Shown piece by piece: positions 11,915-23,907 of a stretch of 64,000 nt of DNA. The position numbers were made by a program, and so were the translations under genes. The notes beneath the pieces were generated by a model that did no database searches, was not told the DNA's origin, and saw nothing but the letters and a program-made list of their open reading frames with translations. Origin of the DNA: Atrichornis clamosus. Lineage: Eukaryota; Chordata; Aves; Passeriformes; Menuridae. The stretch is taken from the NCBI GenBank assembly GCA_013400975.1, contig WBMZ01010832.1:124001-188000 (forward strand), read 5' to 3'. Position 1 is the stretch's first letter. Each line of letters begins with the position of its first letter.

Positions 11915-13385
11915 AAAAATCATACAATGGTCTGAGTTGAAAGGGACTTTTGAAGGGATATCTAGTTCAGACTCCCTGCTCTGAGCAGGTTCCTCTTCAA
12001 CTAGATCAGGTTGCTCAGAGCCCTGTCCAACCTGACCTTGAGTATTGTGAGGGATGGGGCAACCACTACCTCTCTGGACAACCTGTTCCAGTGTTTCACC
12101 ATCCTCACCATAAAAAATTTCTTCCTTCTATCTAGTCTGAATCAACCATCCTTCAGTTTAAAGCCATTCCCCTTTGTCCTGCCAAAATAGGCCCTACAAA
12201 AAAGTCTGTTCTCATCTTTCCCATAAGCCCCCTTTAAGTACTGAAAGGTCACAGTAAGGTCTCCCTGGAGCCTTCTCTTCTCCAGGCTGAGTAACTCCAA
12301 CTCCTTCAACCTTTCTTCATAGGAGAGGTGCTCCAGCCCTGTGATTATCTTTGTGGCTCTGCTTTAGACCTGCTTCAGCAGGTCTATGCCTTTTCTGTGC
12401 TGGGGCCCCCAGACCTGGATGCAGTGTTCCAGGCGGGGTCTCATCAGAGCAGAGCAGAACAGAGGGGCAGAATCCCCTCCCTGGCCCTGCTGGCCACACT
12501 GCTTTGGATGCAGCCCAGGACACGTTTGGCTTTCTGAGCTATGAGCATGTATCTCTGGTCGTGTCAAACTTTTCATTCACCAGCACCCCCAAGTCCTTCT
12601 CCATAGGACAGCCCTCAATCCCTTCATCACCCAGCCTGTATTGATACTGGGGATGGCCCTAACCCAGGTGCTGGTCCCTGCACTTGTTGAACCTCTTAGG
12701 TTCCCACGGCCTCACTGGTTGAGCTTGTCCAGGTGCCTCTGGAGGGCATCCCATCCTTCAGGCTTGTCAGCTGCACCACTCAGCTTGGTGTCATCTGCCA
12801 ATTTGCTAAGGGTGCACTCAATACCAGTGTCTATGTCATCAATGACAATATTAAACCTCACTGGTCCCGGTAAGGACCCTGAAGGACACCAGGCGTCACT
12901 GATTTCATCCAGACATTGAGCCATTGACCGCTAGCCCCTGGATGTGACCATCCAACCAATTCCTCATGCACTGAACTGTACACATATCAAATCCACCCCC
13001 CTCCAATTTAGAGAGGGTGCTGTGGGGGACCATTTTAAAGGCCATACAGAAGTCCAGATAAACAGCATCCGTAGCCCTTCCCTTGCCCTCTGATGGAGTC
13101 ACCCCATCATAGAAGGCTGCTGGGTTGGTCAGATGGGACTTGCGCTGGGTAGAGACATGCTGGCTATCCTGAATCACGTCACAGAATGCCATGTGCCTCA
13201 GCACAGCTTCTAGGAGGAGCAGTTCCATGATCTTCACTGGCACAGAGGTGAGGTGCTAGTTCCAAGGATCCGACCTTGCACCCTTTTCAAAAATGCGTGC
13301 AATTATCCCCTTTTTCCAGTCACCCAGCTTTTCACCTGATTCCCTCAACTTTTCAAATACCATGGAGAGCACTTTGGTTTCAGCA
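11915..13385 (-). mobile_element. CR1 LINE, antisense, 3' 1.5 kb with RT remnant
   Basis: This is the largest transposon copy in the window. The plus strand starts with the degraded antisense CR1 tail (aatcatacaatggtctgagt) and runs back through ORF2. Minus-strand frames encode recognisable reverse transcriptase pieces. 12,905-13,243 holds a YLDF..AFK..PHSTL block followed by RNWLDG and VNGSMS; 12,712-12,924 holds [14 protein letters not shown] with the catalytic A-D-D at about 12,788-12,795. Downstream, the C-terminal LINE region lies in broken frames (12,317-12,576), and an RLDIRKKFF-like block is seen antisense near 12,112-12,150. The reading frame is interrupted by stops and shifts, so the copy is inactive. 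The endonuclease domain is absent through 5' truncation near 13,385; the exact boundary is uncertain. Confidence 0.93.
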
Positions 13386-13436
13386 CAGCTACCTAAGTTT
13401 AGCACCAAGCAAAAAGTGAAGGTTGAATCAAGGGGG

Positions 13437-13456
13437 GTGTGTGTGTGTTTGTGTGT
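13437..13456. repeat. GT-type microsatellite
   Basis: An imperfect (GT)n run interrupted by TTT, just beyond the 5' end of the large CR1 copy. Confidence 0.8.
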
Positions 13457-14861
13457 AGAATGTGTGGCAATGTTAATGAGGACACAGAAAAAAAAATCAA
13501 ATTAAGGTCTGGCAAAATAAACAATACAGCACAGGTGGTGCGGGTTTTGATGGAAAGAATGAAATGGGAGGAAGGAGTTGTAACAGCTCTTCTTTTCTCT
13601 CTTGCTGGCAGCATGTCAGACACTCTCTCTAGTGGAACATGCCAGCCCAAGGGTATTTCTGTAGCTGCATTACCTGGTTGCTCACAAGGTATCTTTGCTA
13701 AATAAATTTAAATGATTAGTGGCCGCTCTTGAAAATTTAAGTGGTTTTGGACTGAAAACAAGGTCTTTTTGCACAGGTTTTACTTCAAGTTTTACAAAGT
13801 TGGGTACCGAGGGTACTTGATCCTTCACAAAAAATCTGTTAAACGCCATAATATTTAAAAGTGACACAAAGCTTTTTCTTTCCTTTCTTCTTCCTCTTTT
13901 TTTCCCTATACATGTGCTGGAAGTAGAATTACAAAAGGTCCTTATGCAGGCTGAGAAAGATAAAGGACAAGTGGCAGAGTTTCAGTACTCTTATCTCCCT
14001 ACCTCCTCCTCTCCCCCACATCACTCAACTGTGTGCACACTTGTCTGCTTGCCCACACCTGTTATAATCTGGTTCTTGCTGAAAATTACCTTTATTTTTC
14101 ACATGTATCTTCAGAAGCTCTTGGTAGGGCACCTTCCCTTGTAAATTGTCTGACAGGTAATTTTTTGGTACATTAGCATTGCAGATGACAAAGATGCTAG
14201 AAACTAGATTTTGTATTTTATTTGTGTTATTTTGGGGTAATTCATGATAGCTCTTTAAATTTTAAACCATTTTAGCCCTTCTGCTGTAAATGGAACACTG
14301 ACTTCCCATTAGAGGAAGGCCCATAGAAAAATGTAGTCATGCATTCAGTGATTCAAAGAGGTTTTGCGTGCAGGGTTGCTAGTGACTGAAATGCCAACTC
14401 CCCTAAAATCTAAAGAAGAGTGACTTTTAATGCCCAGATTGTTTCTGCAAAAAATGGGTTCATAAAAATGTTTACACAGGCTAGGCTCAGAGGAAGTCAA
14501 CACCCCTCTGAAAGGTAAGTGAAAGAAAAATAGCTGGCTTGATTAGGTGAACTGCTCTGTGCTTTTCTATTGAAAAATCTGACAATTACATCAAATTGTT
14601 ATTTTTAGGCAGATTATAAAGTGGAACACTGGGTTAATGAAAGCAGCCTGAACAAGCTGAGAGCTATGGAATGTTCACCCAACACCCAGCATATGCATGG
14701 TAGTCTATATGTCTGAGAGAAACACATGCAGTCTGCCTGTGATGCCTTAGATTTTTGCCAGAGAAGAAAAGCTGGCTTTATTGGCAAAACAGAAAACATA
14801 ATTGGAAACAACTTCTCTCTTAAATTGCTCGACTTTATTTTAGAGGTGAGAGAGAGCTCAT
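13457..14861. other. Single-copy DNA between two CR1 copies
   Basis: No supported gene. Open frames reach 88 codons at most. A 35-bp splice-flanked segment at 14,480-14,514 (acceptor tttacacag, donor gtaagt) is open in one frame as LGSEEVNTPLK, but it is too short to support as an exon. Confidence 0.5.
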
Positions 14862-15704
14862 TGTAGAAAGATTTAGGTTGGAAAGGACCTTAAAGATTAT
14901 CTAGTTCCAATTCCCCTGACACGGTCAGGGACACCTTCCATTAGACCAGGCTTCTCAGAGTCCCACCCAGCCTGGCCTTGAACACTCCCAGGGCATCCAC
15001 AACTTCTCTGGGAAACCTGTTGCAGTGTCTCACTACCCTCACAGTAAAGAATTTCTTCCTAATACCTAATCTAAACCTTCCTTCTGTCAGTTTAAAGCCA
15101 GTTACCCTTGTCCTGTCACTCCATGCTCTTGTAAAAAGCACCTCGCCATCTTTCTTGTAGGCTCCCTTCAGGTACTAGAAGGCAACAATTAGGGCACCTC
15201 AAAGTCTTCTCTTCTCCAGGCTGAATAAACCTAATTCTCTCAGCCTTTCCTCATAGGAGAGGTGCTCCATCCCTCTAATCATCTGATCCCACCTCTGGAC
15301 TTGCTCAAGAGCTCCATGTCCTTGTGTTGAGGACCCCAGATCTGGATGGGATCTCACCAGAGCAGAGCAGAGGGGCAGAATCCCCTCCCCTGCCCTGCTG
15401 GCCACACTGCTTTTGATGTAGCCCAGGATGTGTTTGGCTTTCTGGCCTGCAAGAGCACATTGAAGGGTCATGTTCAGCCTCTCATCCCCCAGCACCCCCA
15501 AGTCCTTCTCCCCAGGGCTGCTCTTGATCTGTTCATTCCCAGCCTACGTGGATACTGGGGTTGCCCCGAGCCAGGTGCAGCACCTTGCACTTGGTCTTGT
15601 TAAACCTCATGAGATTCCCAAGAGTCCACTTCTTGAGCTTGTCCAGGTCACTCTGGATGACATCCTGTTCTCCAGGTGTGTCAACTGCACCATGCCATCA
15701 TCTG
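14862..15704 (-). mobile_element. CR1 LINE fragment, antisense, ORF2 C-terminus
   Basis: The plus strand carries the antisense CR1 tail (gatttaggttggaaaggacc) followed by the C-terminal ORF2 region. On the minus strand, 15,199-15,501 contains HLSYEERLRELGLFSLEKRRL-type sequence, and 14,941-15,141 contains GRFRLGIRKKFFTVRVV followed by NRFPREVVDA; both blocks are highly typical of CR1. The terminal 8-bp repeats are degraded. The copy is 5'-truncated at about 15,704, before the reverse transcriptase catalytic core, and is split between frames. Confidence 0.93.
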
Positions 15705-17460
15705 ACTACAAATGGTGTCAAGCTGTAGGAAGGGAGGAATTTGGTGTATGCACTGGTATTCACAGTGCTCTTCTGCAAATGATCTACACGTTTATTCTAC
15801 AGTGCAATTCCCTAAAAGCTTAAAACCTGACTTTTGCAGCTCGATTAAGCATACCCTAGTAGACTACACAAAGTTTTTAAGATTTCTCTGTTTGAAAGTC
15901 TTGTGCAATGCCGTTGGTGGTGGTGTTTTGGGCAAATAAGGGTTGAAGTAACATCTATGGTCATAGTGCTTTTTATGATTGATGATGTCTCAGTTTCAGA
16001 CATTAGGGACAACATGTAGATTCTTTCAAATCCAAATGGCAGCTGCTTTCAAATGGTTGTAGGTTTTGCTAGTGCAATCAAAAAGGAGCAAACTCAGTCC
16101 TAAAATATTAAAATATATAGTTAATACTAGAAGTGGCATCAGAGAGCATACTTATAATTTATTGTGATCTGTACAAGAGGGGATTTGCAGTATAGTTCTC
16201 ATCTTTATCAGTTGCTATTAAACATGGTGACCTGCTTGCAACCTCTGTTTTAAGAAAACCCTAAATTCCTGATTGCTGGAGGCTTGGAGTTCACATGGGA
16301 GACTGAAGCACTCTACATCTGCCCTATCTCTTTCCCTTCTCCCTGTGTATCCTCCCTCCCAGCTGTGGTCGAGGACTTCCTTGCCTAAATCAGGATGCTT
16401 TGATTTCTGGGTGACAAGAAAAAAGCCAAGTGCGAATTCTCTCAGTCTCTGGGATTATGGTGAAGCACTGACATTAATGAGAGAGATCATATGCTGGAAG
16501 TGAAGCATACACCAAGGACCTTGTTGAACTTCACTGTATGTATCACAGCAAACAGCTGTTGGGTTAGGTGAGAATTTGCCTGACTGGGAGAAGAGAGCTT
16601 TCTGTGAAGATCCCCTACCTCTCAAGACCTAATATGGATGAATTAGAGACTCTAGAGAAAACAGAAATTCTTTTATATGAAATATTATTTTCTCCTAGAA
16701 TGAACAGATTAAGAGTTGATTAATTCGTGCTGAGTGTCAGCTTAATGAAGAATGTAAGGATCAGAGGGAAAAATTGAGCTCTTTCTGACTTACAGGGTCT
16801 GATTAGAGCAGTCATCTGGAAAGCATAAACTGACAGTACTTCTCTGTTTCCAAGAATAGATTAATAACTAAATTGGTGTTCTGTTAGAGCCTTTTTAAAC
16901 AGCTACACTCAGTCTCCTGTTATTACATTCTAGGTATAGTATGAGTGTATTTTCAAAGGCTGCTACTCAGTCTAAAGATCAGCATGTGCTCAAATATTTT
17001 TTCCACTTGAAAATGGCACTTATTAGCCACTGGGTAAAGGATACCTCTGAGGCCACTGAAGTCTCTCAGTAGCATGGAGTAGGAGAAAAGAAAACAGCAG
17101 GGATATGTAAACGGAGTCAGAGTTACTCTTTCTGCCTTGTGGGAGGGTCAAAGATCCTTAGATCCTTATCCCAACCAAAGTCTCTTCTCTCCGAGAGCAG
17201 GAAACACCACCTAACATTTTCCATAATTTCTTGTTCTGGCAGTATAGCAGGATCCACACTTTCCATTATTTCTTGATGGCTTCTGGCATTCTCCCACCTC
17301 AAGCAACTGATAAATTTGCCTGTACCTGAGAGGGAGCCATTGAGTAGATGTAGGATTATGCCATTCACTCCCCCTAGTCCCTCCTTCCCCCCATTTTTTC
17401 TCTGGAGGTATTGTTTTTTTTCTAATTCAGCATTATAATACTAGAGCTCCATTTCTATGT
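15705..17460. other. Single-copy non-coding DNA
   Basis: About 1.75 kb without recognisable genes, RNAs or repeats; open frames are all below 85 codons. Confidence 0.55.
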
Positions 17461-17590
17461 CACAGATTCACAGAAATTAAAACAGAATCACAGAATATTC
17501 TGAGTTGGAAGGGACCCACAATGATCATTGAGTCCAACTCTTAGCACTGCACAGGACAGCCTCAAGAGTCACAGCATCGAACATCTCTGC
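17461..17590 (-). mobile_element. Short CR1 LINE 3' end, antisense
   Basis: The plus strand shows degenerate CACAGAAT-type repeats (17,461-17,504), then attctgagttggaagggacc and the following antisense block up to agagtcacagcatc. The 3' tail closely matches, in opposite orientation, the tail of the SINE at 23,844-23,907, consistent with a shared CR1 tail family. Only about 130 bp remain, with no coding content. Confidence 0.85.
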
Positions 17591-18598
17591 TTACATCCCT
17601 GTTTGTGAGGTGACCATCCTCATCCTGAAATGGTATTGATATTGTTTTTGCATTGCCTTTTGCCACTAATGTATTTCCAGAAGCTCTTTTTATTATCCTC
17701 CACAGTACTGGTCATTCTTCAACTCCAGTTGAGCTTTGGCCACTTGCATTTTCTCCCTACAGTGGCAAGAAGCATCTCTGTATCCCTTCCACATCACCTC
17801 AGCTTGCTTCCACTGAGCATATACCTTCCTTTTTTGTTTTACCTGGCCAGCCACGCCAGCCTGCTGTTGGGCTCATCTGTTGGACTTCTGACATTCAGGA
17901 ATTGTCTGCTCCTGTGGCCTTAGGAGGTGGTGCTAAAACGTGACCAGCACTGATAGACCTCAGCACCTTCAAAAGCATTTTAAATGGGGACCTCACTCAG
18001 TAATTTCCTGAACCCAGCTGAAAGATATTGATGATTTCTACTTTCAACCTTGCTGTAACTGTGTTTTACTGATATTGGCAGACAGAAGCAAACCAAAAAT
18101 ACACTTACCAATTCTGTTGTTCAGTGCAGATCCAGCTCTAGCCTATAAGTATACTTGCCATAATTAAAAGTTTATGTAGCTAAATCTTATCCCTGATGTG
18201 CAGCCCAATATAATAAATGTGCTACTACTGCTTGTAGTTTAGTTTCTACTTCACATGTTTTGATTAAGAAGGTAATATTTAAGGGTATTTCTTATTCATT
18301 TAACTGGAAGCCAGAAACAATCTTGTATTCACCTACTTGTTTCCCCATACTTTTGAAATTTGTTAGAAAATCTGTATCTTTCCATCTATGACCTGATTTA
18401 GCTGCCAATGGAGTTGGCAGGAGTTTTTCCACTGGCTTCATCCAAAACCAGATCAGGCCACTAGAGAGCAACTGATAAATTACATTCAAAAGCTGGATGT
18501 TACCACCGGCATTGGTCAATACAGGCATAAATTTCTGCCTAGGCAGGGTTTGCAATCCAGGATCGTTCCCTCAGTAACACGTGGATGTCCTCCGTGGT

Positions 18599-18641
18599 AC
18601 AGTGAAAGGTGTGTCTCTAGAGTGACACAGAGTTTCACTGT
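18599..18641. repeat. Two-tier imperfect hairpin
   Basis: The outer arms acagtgaaa/tttcactgt (9 bp, perfect) enclose the inner arms tgtgtc/gacaca (6 bp), with a 2/3-nt internal loop and an 8-nt terminal loop. It is too short for a canonical microRNA precursor. No function is assigned. Confidence 0.7.
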
Positions 18642-21600
18642 CCATCTGGGGATTTATTTGGGGCAAATTTATTTGTTGAGACCTTGTCAGGGGAAAGGGT
18701 GGCACAGAGGTGCTGCATCAGAGGTGTCTGGCCATGATCAGAGCAGCACGTCTTAACTAGAGTTTCTCTTCCTTACATTTAAGGCCACTGAGTTCCCTGA
18801 TCTATCCCATGTTCTTTTTTTTACTTTTTTTATCACTATCAGTAACAAAAGTTGAGATCTTTTTGGCATGAGGATATTTTTTCATCAAAAATCATTGCTT
18901 CTTCAGTAAAATGGTGTGTTTAGGTAGGTTTCCAAAAGCACATAATTTCAGAATTCTTTACTAAAACAGACTGTTCCTCAGTTTCAATACATCTTTTGAG
19001 ATCTTTCAGTCCTTAAAGTGTTCCGTAATCTATTAAGACCTGCTGTTGAATAATTTTCTACTTCAGAGAGTAAAAGTATCATTGAACGTACAAAGTGAAA
19101 TACTTTTTTAAACCAAAAGCATGAATGTAATCTATCTTTTTCCAGGGAACATTTTCCCCATTATCTGCCTTGACAAACAACTAGTCTCTCTGATAAATAA
19201 TTCAGCAGCAAGAGACTCTGAGGCTGTCTGTATAAAATTATGGCATATATTATCTGATCCCCTCAACTAGGCATGAGGTTCTGGGAGATTTAGCCTTGAC
19301 AAAATGGCGTTGCTAAATCCCTGGATGTCTCCTAAAAAACTGTCCCCTAAATTTTTGGGTCTCTGCAGTGAGAAACTAACCGCTCCACTTGAAAAACAAG
19401 GGCTAAAATAAGTTTTGGGGGTTTTTTTCCCCTGAAGCTTAGTCCTCTCAGAATCCATTAAGGCTGTCTGAATATCATATTTTACGGAATTCTTCATCTG
19501 AATGAAGATTAATTGGGCTGTTGTTCTTAAATTGTTTGTGTAGTTTTTCTTTTACCTTGCCAAAAGAAATATTTTAAGAGCTTGGCAAGTTAAAAGGGAA
19601 ATAATAAACACTCTCATCACTAAAGAGAAGCTGTACTCTGTGCCCAAACTATCTGTGTTAAATTGCCTGTGGGTACAGAATATTCAAAATAAATTCTAGA
19701 AAGCTTGAAGGTCATACTAAATTCAGATGAAATTGTTATCTCAAGGATCTTTCAGTGGTGAAGATTTTGCTTAAGGAATGAAAAGGCTGAAAACAATTCG
19801 TACTGTACCTGCACACACATTTCCCTGGGTTAGCTATGGAAAGAAGCCTTTTAGGGGCAGCAGCAGCAGCCGTGCAGGTAGTCTGCGTGGCAGCCAACTC
19901 TGGGAGTTTCCCTGCCCTGCAGAACTCCTGCTCTCTGTACCTGTGTACCCCCAATTTTGACTTCTCACTGCTTCTGCCTCCAGTGCTGTGCAGCCTTGGA
20001 AGGTTTGGACTATGTGAAATTACAACATAGAAGCTTTGATATGGTGAAAGCTGTACTAACAAAAACACCGTCATTTAGAGAAGACTCCGTTTTTAAAGCA
20101 ACTTTATCATTAAATGACAAATTTTCAGCAGAGTTGTTATGAAGGCTTTTTTTGCTGCAGGTAGGCCCTCAAGCTTTATGGAACTGTGAAGACAAAGCAG
20201 AAATTGATGTATACATCTTCTGGCCTTAGTGTACAGCCAGATTTTAATATAATACACTTTTATTCTGGATTTGGGAGGAGGGGTCTATATGTATGCAGTA
20301 TCTCATGGAAAACTTATATCGTAACCAAGGCCATAACTGTCCACACATCCAAAACTGCCGCATCATACAGGCAAGATATACAGAGAGTTGGTAGGGAAAG
20401 ATTTTATTGTTCGGGTTTTTTTGGTGGTAGAAGTGGTGGGTCCTTTTGTTTGTTTATTTTTTTAATGATGGAAAACTGAAGTGAATTAAGTAATTTAAAC
20501 AAGATCACAAAGGAAAATTGAAGAAGGCTCAAATATTAAGCTGCACTCTTAATGAGTCTAATTATCAGTCTCTTAAACTAATTCTCAGTGTCAACTGCAA
20601 AAAAGTCTGAAACCTTCATCATATAAACTTTGAGCAGTAGGCTAAAGAACTCATGATTCAGTGCTCCTAATCAGTTATCAAATGAGTTTATCTTTTGAAA
20701 TTAGAAGTTGCAAAGAGAATTCTGGAGCACGTAATCACTCAGGGAGAACCAGTGGTAAAAAGGGGTTAGAAAACCTTAGAACTTCGTCATGTTTTGACTT
20801 TCTAGGGCATGCAGACCTTGCCAGAAGCATGCTTTCAACCAAAAAAAAAATTACTAATCATATGAAAGGCTAAAACAACATTAACTGGATCAGTACCTAG
20901 TTTCAGTTTAAACTTTCTCTTGACACAGAAGTGTTGCAAGTACCATCTCTGCATATCCAGAAGATGTTGGTTTTATCTGTTCTGGCTACTGTGAAAGTAT
21001 TTGGGGACTCCTGTTCTTTCTGCAAAAACGCCTCGATGGAGTAAATAAACTCCTTCTTTCACAAATATTCACATGTGTAAGTGTGATGTCTATTTTCTGT
21101 GATACAGAGAGCAGTAAAGGCATCTTGTACCTTTGCTTGGAGAAAAGTAATAGAAAGGGGACTAAGAAAGTAAAAAGAAAATCTGCTACCTAGCAGAGAA
21201 ACACTTTTCAGAGTCACAGTTTGAAATTTGCCACAATTACAAATTTTCAGGGCAACAGTTATGTCTGGGCAGATGTTGAGGTGAGAATTTTGTTACTCTT
21301 GTTATTTAGGTGCTGAAGGTAAATTAGTTCTCAATAATATGAGCTCAAAAGCATTTTGCCAAATCACTGTTAAATGTATAAACTGCAGACTGAATGAATG
21401 TAGCAAAGAAAAATTACGACAGTATGTCCAGTACCAAGAAAGTCTATTAGCTTGCCATTTTTAATGGGAAAGATACATTCTTTCCAGAATCATAAAAATA
21501 GATCCTTAAAACATAATCTATTTTCCTAGCTGGGATAAGATTCCATATACATACAACCTACAGCTGTGATTGTGCACTAAACATACAGTATTTGTTATTG

Positions 21601-22838
21601 ATTTCCTCTTATTTTTTTGGCCCTTACATTAATAATAATAAATTATAATCAGGACTCAGATCTAATATGCCTGATAGTATAGCAATAGCATAGGATATAT
21701 GTCTTGCACCACAAGCTTATAGTAAAAGACATAAATGTCTGCAGCTGTGCACATGTATTTAGTTACTTCCTGGCACTCCCTACACTATTAACCTAATAAG
21801 TAACTGAGCCAGTTACCTCTGAGATTACACAACGTATCAGAACTGCTGGATTTGAAAACCACAGTTCTGGGGTCGGGAACTTGCCCTTGACTCACCCTGA
21901 CCCAGTATTGGAGCAGGACCAGCAGCCTGCAAACCAGCCTCTGTAAGAGCTGGTCACAGGGGCTAAAAAGGAGCCCACACCTTTCTTTTGCTGGATTCTA
22001 GATTTGAAACCATTTCTGAATGAAATCCTAAAATGATCCCTAAATGATGGCACAAAATTGTTCTGAAATGCAGTGTCCTGAGGAGTTTGGAATACCTCAC
22101 CACCCAGTTTCTGGTTTTTCATAAGAAGTGTGAAAAGTTGTCATGTAGAAAAAATCCAATTTTTGGTTAAAAAAAAAAGAAAAAAAATAATTAAAAAGCA
22201 AAATTAAGCCAGCAATTTCATTTACATAATGACTACCATTTTAAGCCTAAGGTCTGTTGTGAAGAAAACAGTGCTCTCAAAAATTTTTGGAAGAAACCTA
22301 GATTTGTTAAAGTTCTATGTAAATGCAGTCCAATTTTATAATGTACTGATCAGATATTTCAGGTTTTGTTTGGTTTTCTCCCTCTTATTTGTATTCCCTT
22401 AATTATCCCTTTGTTTTGCTACATTTGCTTCTCTTTAAAATATAAATAAAGCAGTGCTCTCAAAGGAATAAAAAACAAGATTCTGATCCTTTCCCCAAGT
22501 AATTTCTTTTATAGGTGGCTTGTTCAGCCATGTGTGGATTGTTCTTGTCACCCTCCAGTCTTGCAACTCTCTTCTGGCTGTCAAAAGCCAAAAAGCACAG
22601 TTTTGGGCAGTGAGCCATCACAGAGTCTACACAGCCAGAGCCCTCTACAACCTTCAGCAAGAAGGCAAGCGTTTTGAAGAATAATAGCAAAAGTTAATAC
22701 TTTCATTTTTAGAGAACTCTCTGTTATACCCTAGATCCTCAGAGGAAAGAATAAACAGCATAGAAACCAAATTATCTCTGCAAACATGAAAGACTGAGCT
22801 GACCTCTGCAGGAGAACTTGTGTGACCTATAAGACCCT

Positions 22839-22858
22839 GCAGGACCAGCTGGTCCTGC
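22839..22858. repeat. Perfect 20-bp palindrome
   Basis: gcaggaccagctggtcctgc equals its own reverse complement and has an E-box core CAGCTG at its centre. It lies in otherwise unique sequence. It may be a dyad transcription-factor site or chance. Confidence 0.85.
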
Positions 22859-23493
22859 TTTGTTAACTGGAAAAGTAGTGTTGTTGAAAGTCACCCCTGG
22901 CTGTGATTTACAGCTGGAAAACTTATCCTGAGCCATATGCCAGAAGGAGTGGGACAGGGCTGAAAATCAAGTTCTTGAAGAGAAATATTTGAGTCTCAGA
23001 CAGTGAGGCCAGGTGAAGATACCTTTATCTCCCTCAGACTAATTTCAAAATGCATTAAGAACAGTGTGAGGTTTGAAAAGAAATGTTTCCTTTTTTGCTG
23101 GCTTGCTTAGTGGGTTTTGCTGATTGATTATGGAAGGATGCCTAGCAGAAAGTCTTCCACAGATGCTAGGGTGTTCCTTGTCTGCATTGGTGAGAGAGAC
23201 AAGACTCACCTCCTAGTCTCTTCTGGGAACAAACATATTGACAAAACTATTTTTAAAATGCAGAAGCTTAATAGAAAATATCAAAGGGCATGTTTGGACA
23301 CTGTTTCAGAAGATACAGTTGTGACCCTTCAGAGAGGCAAGACAGGGATATAAGAGGAATGGCCTTACAAATAATTAATCAGGAATTCAGATCTGACTTT
23401 AGTCTGTACATGAAGAGTAAGGTTTACAAAGGTTTGTGCTTAGAGCAGGTGTTCAACTACCTAAAGACAAAAGTGGGAGTAAGAAATACATGG

Positions 23494-23518
23494 AAGTTCC
23501 ATTACAGTAATGGAACTT
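23494..23518. repeat. Perfect inverted repeat, 12+1+12
   Basis: aagttccatta and taatggaactt are exact complements around CAG, whose C and G also pair, giving twelve paired bases around a single central A. It lies within unique sequence about 270 bp upstream of the SINE. Confidence 0.85.
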
Positions 23519-23775
23519 ACTCATTAATACGTGACCTAGGCTCTCTTATTCAGAAAATAAATATCCAGTACAATTCTTTCAGACACTGCCATTTTACAGC
23601 AAACACAAATAGGCAAAACAATGCTGCAAAATGGAATTAGTCTTGATAAATGCATTGTGTGACCTGTGGCAGTGGAAAAAGCCTTTTGGTTGAATCTAAA
23701 TCTTTTAATCTGTCTCTGGAAAAGGAGGCTGACATATATTCTCTATGCCTTTTCTCAATAACAGCAATTTTAAAA

Positions 23776-23907
23776 GCCTTGTCTTGGTTATAGCATGGTG
23801 TTAATAATGCCAAAGTTGTGGATTTGATCCCTGTATGGACCACTCACATAAGAACTGGACTCAATGATCTTTGTGGGTCCCTTCCAGCTCAGGATATTCT
23901 GTGATTC
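23776..23907 (+). mobile_element. tRNA-Ile-derived SINE with CR1 tail (TguSINE1-like)
   Basis: The head (about 23,782-23,843) resembles tRNA-Ile with anticodon AAT. ttggttatagcatggtg matches the D-arm side, gttaataatgcc keeps AAT in the anticodon loop, and ttgtggatttgatccctg matches the T-arm and internal B box (mutated from GGTTCGATCC). The segment that follows, ctcacataagaactggactc, leads into a CR1-type 3' tail (gggtcccttccagctc, then attctgtgattctgg). A tRNA-Ile head joined to a CR1 tail is the architecture described for TguSINE1 of passerine birds, which uses the CR1 machinery for retroposition. The first bases of the tRNA head look truncated or deleted. The family name is recalled, not searched. 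Confidence 0.8.

Larger units (their letters stand above)
17591..23775. other. Single-copy non-coding DNA
   Basis: About 6.2 kb without a supported gene. Frames reach 116 codons (plus, 23,290-23,640), but the product has no recognisable domain or compositional sign of coding. The stretch contains a small CAG/CAGC-like cluster near 19,857-19,870 and the inverted repeats listed separately. Confidence 0.5.

Noticed and set aside
15470..15823. 117-codon plus-strand open frame
   Set aside because: Its first two thirds are the antisense shadow of a CR1 copy and the rest is unique sequence with no domain.
23290..23640. 116-codon plus-strand open frame
   Set aside because: No recognisable domain, no splice structure and a composition like its surroundings; consistent with a chance frame.
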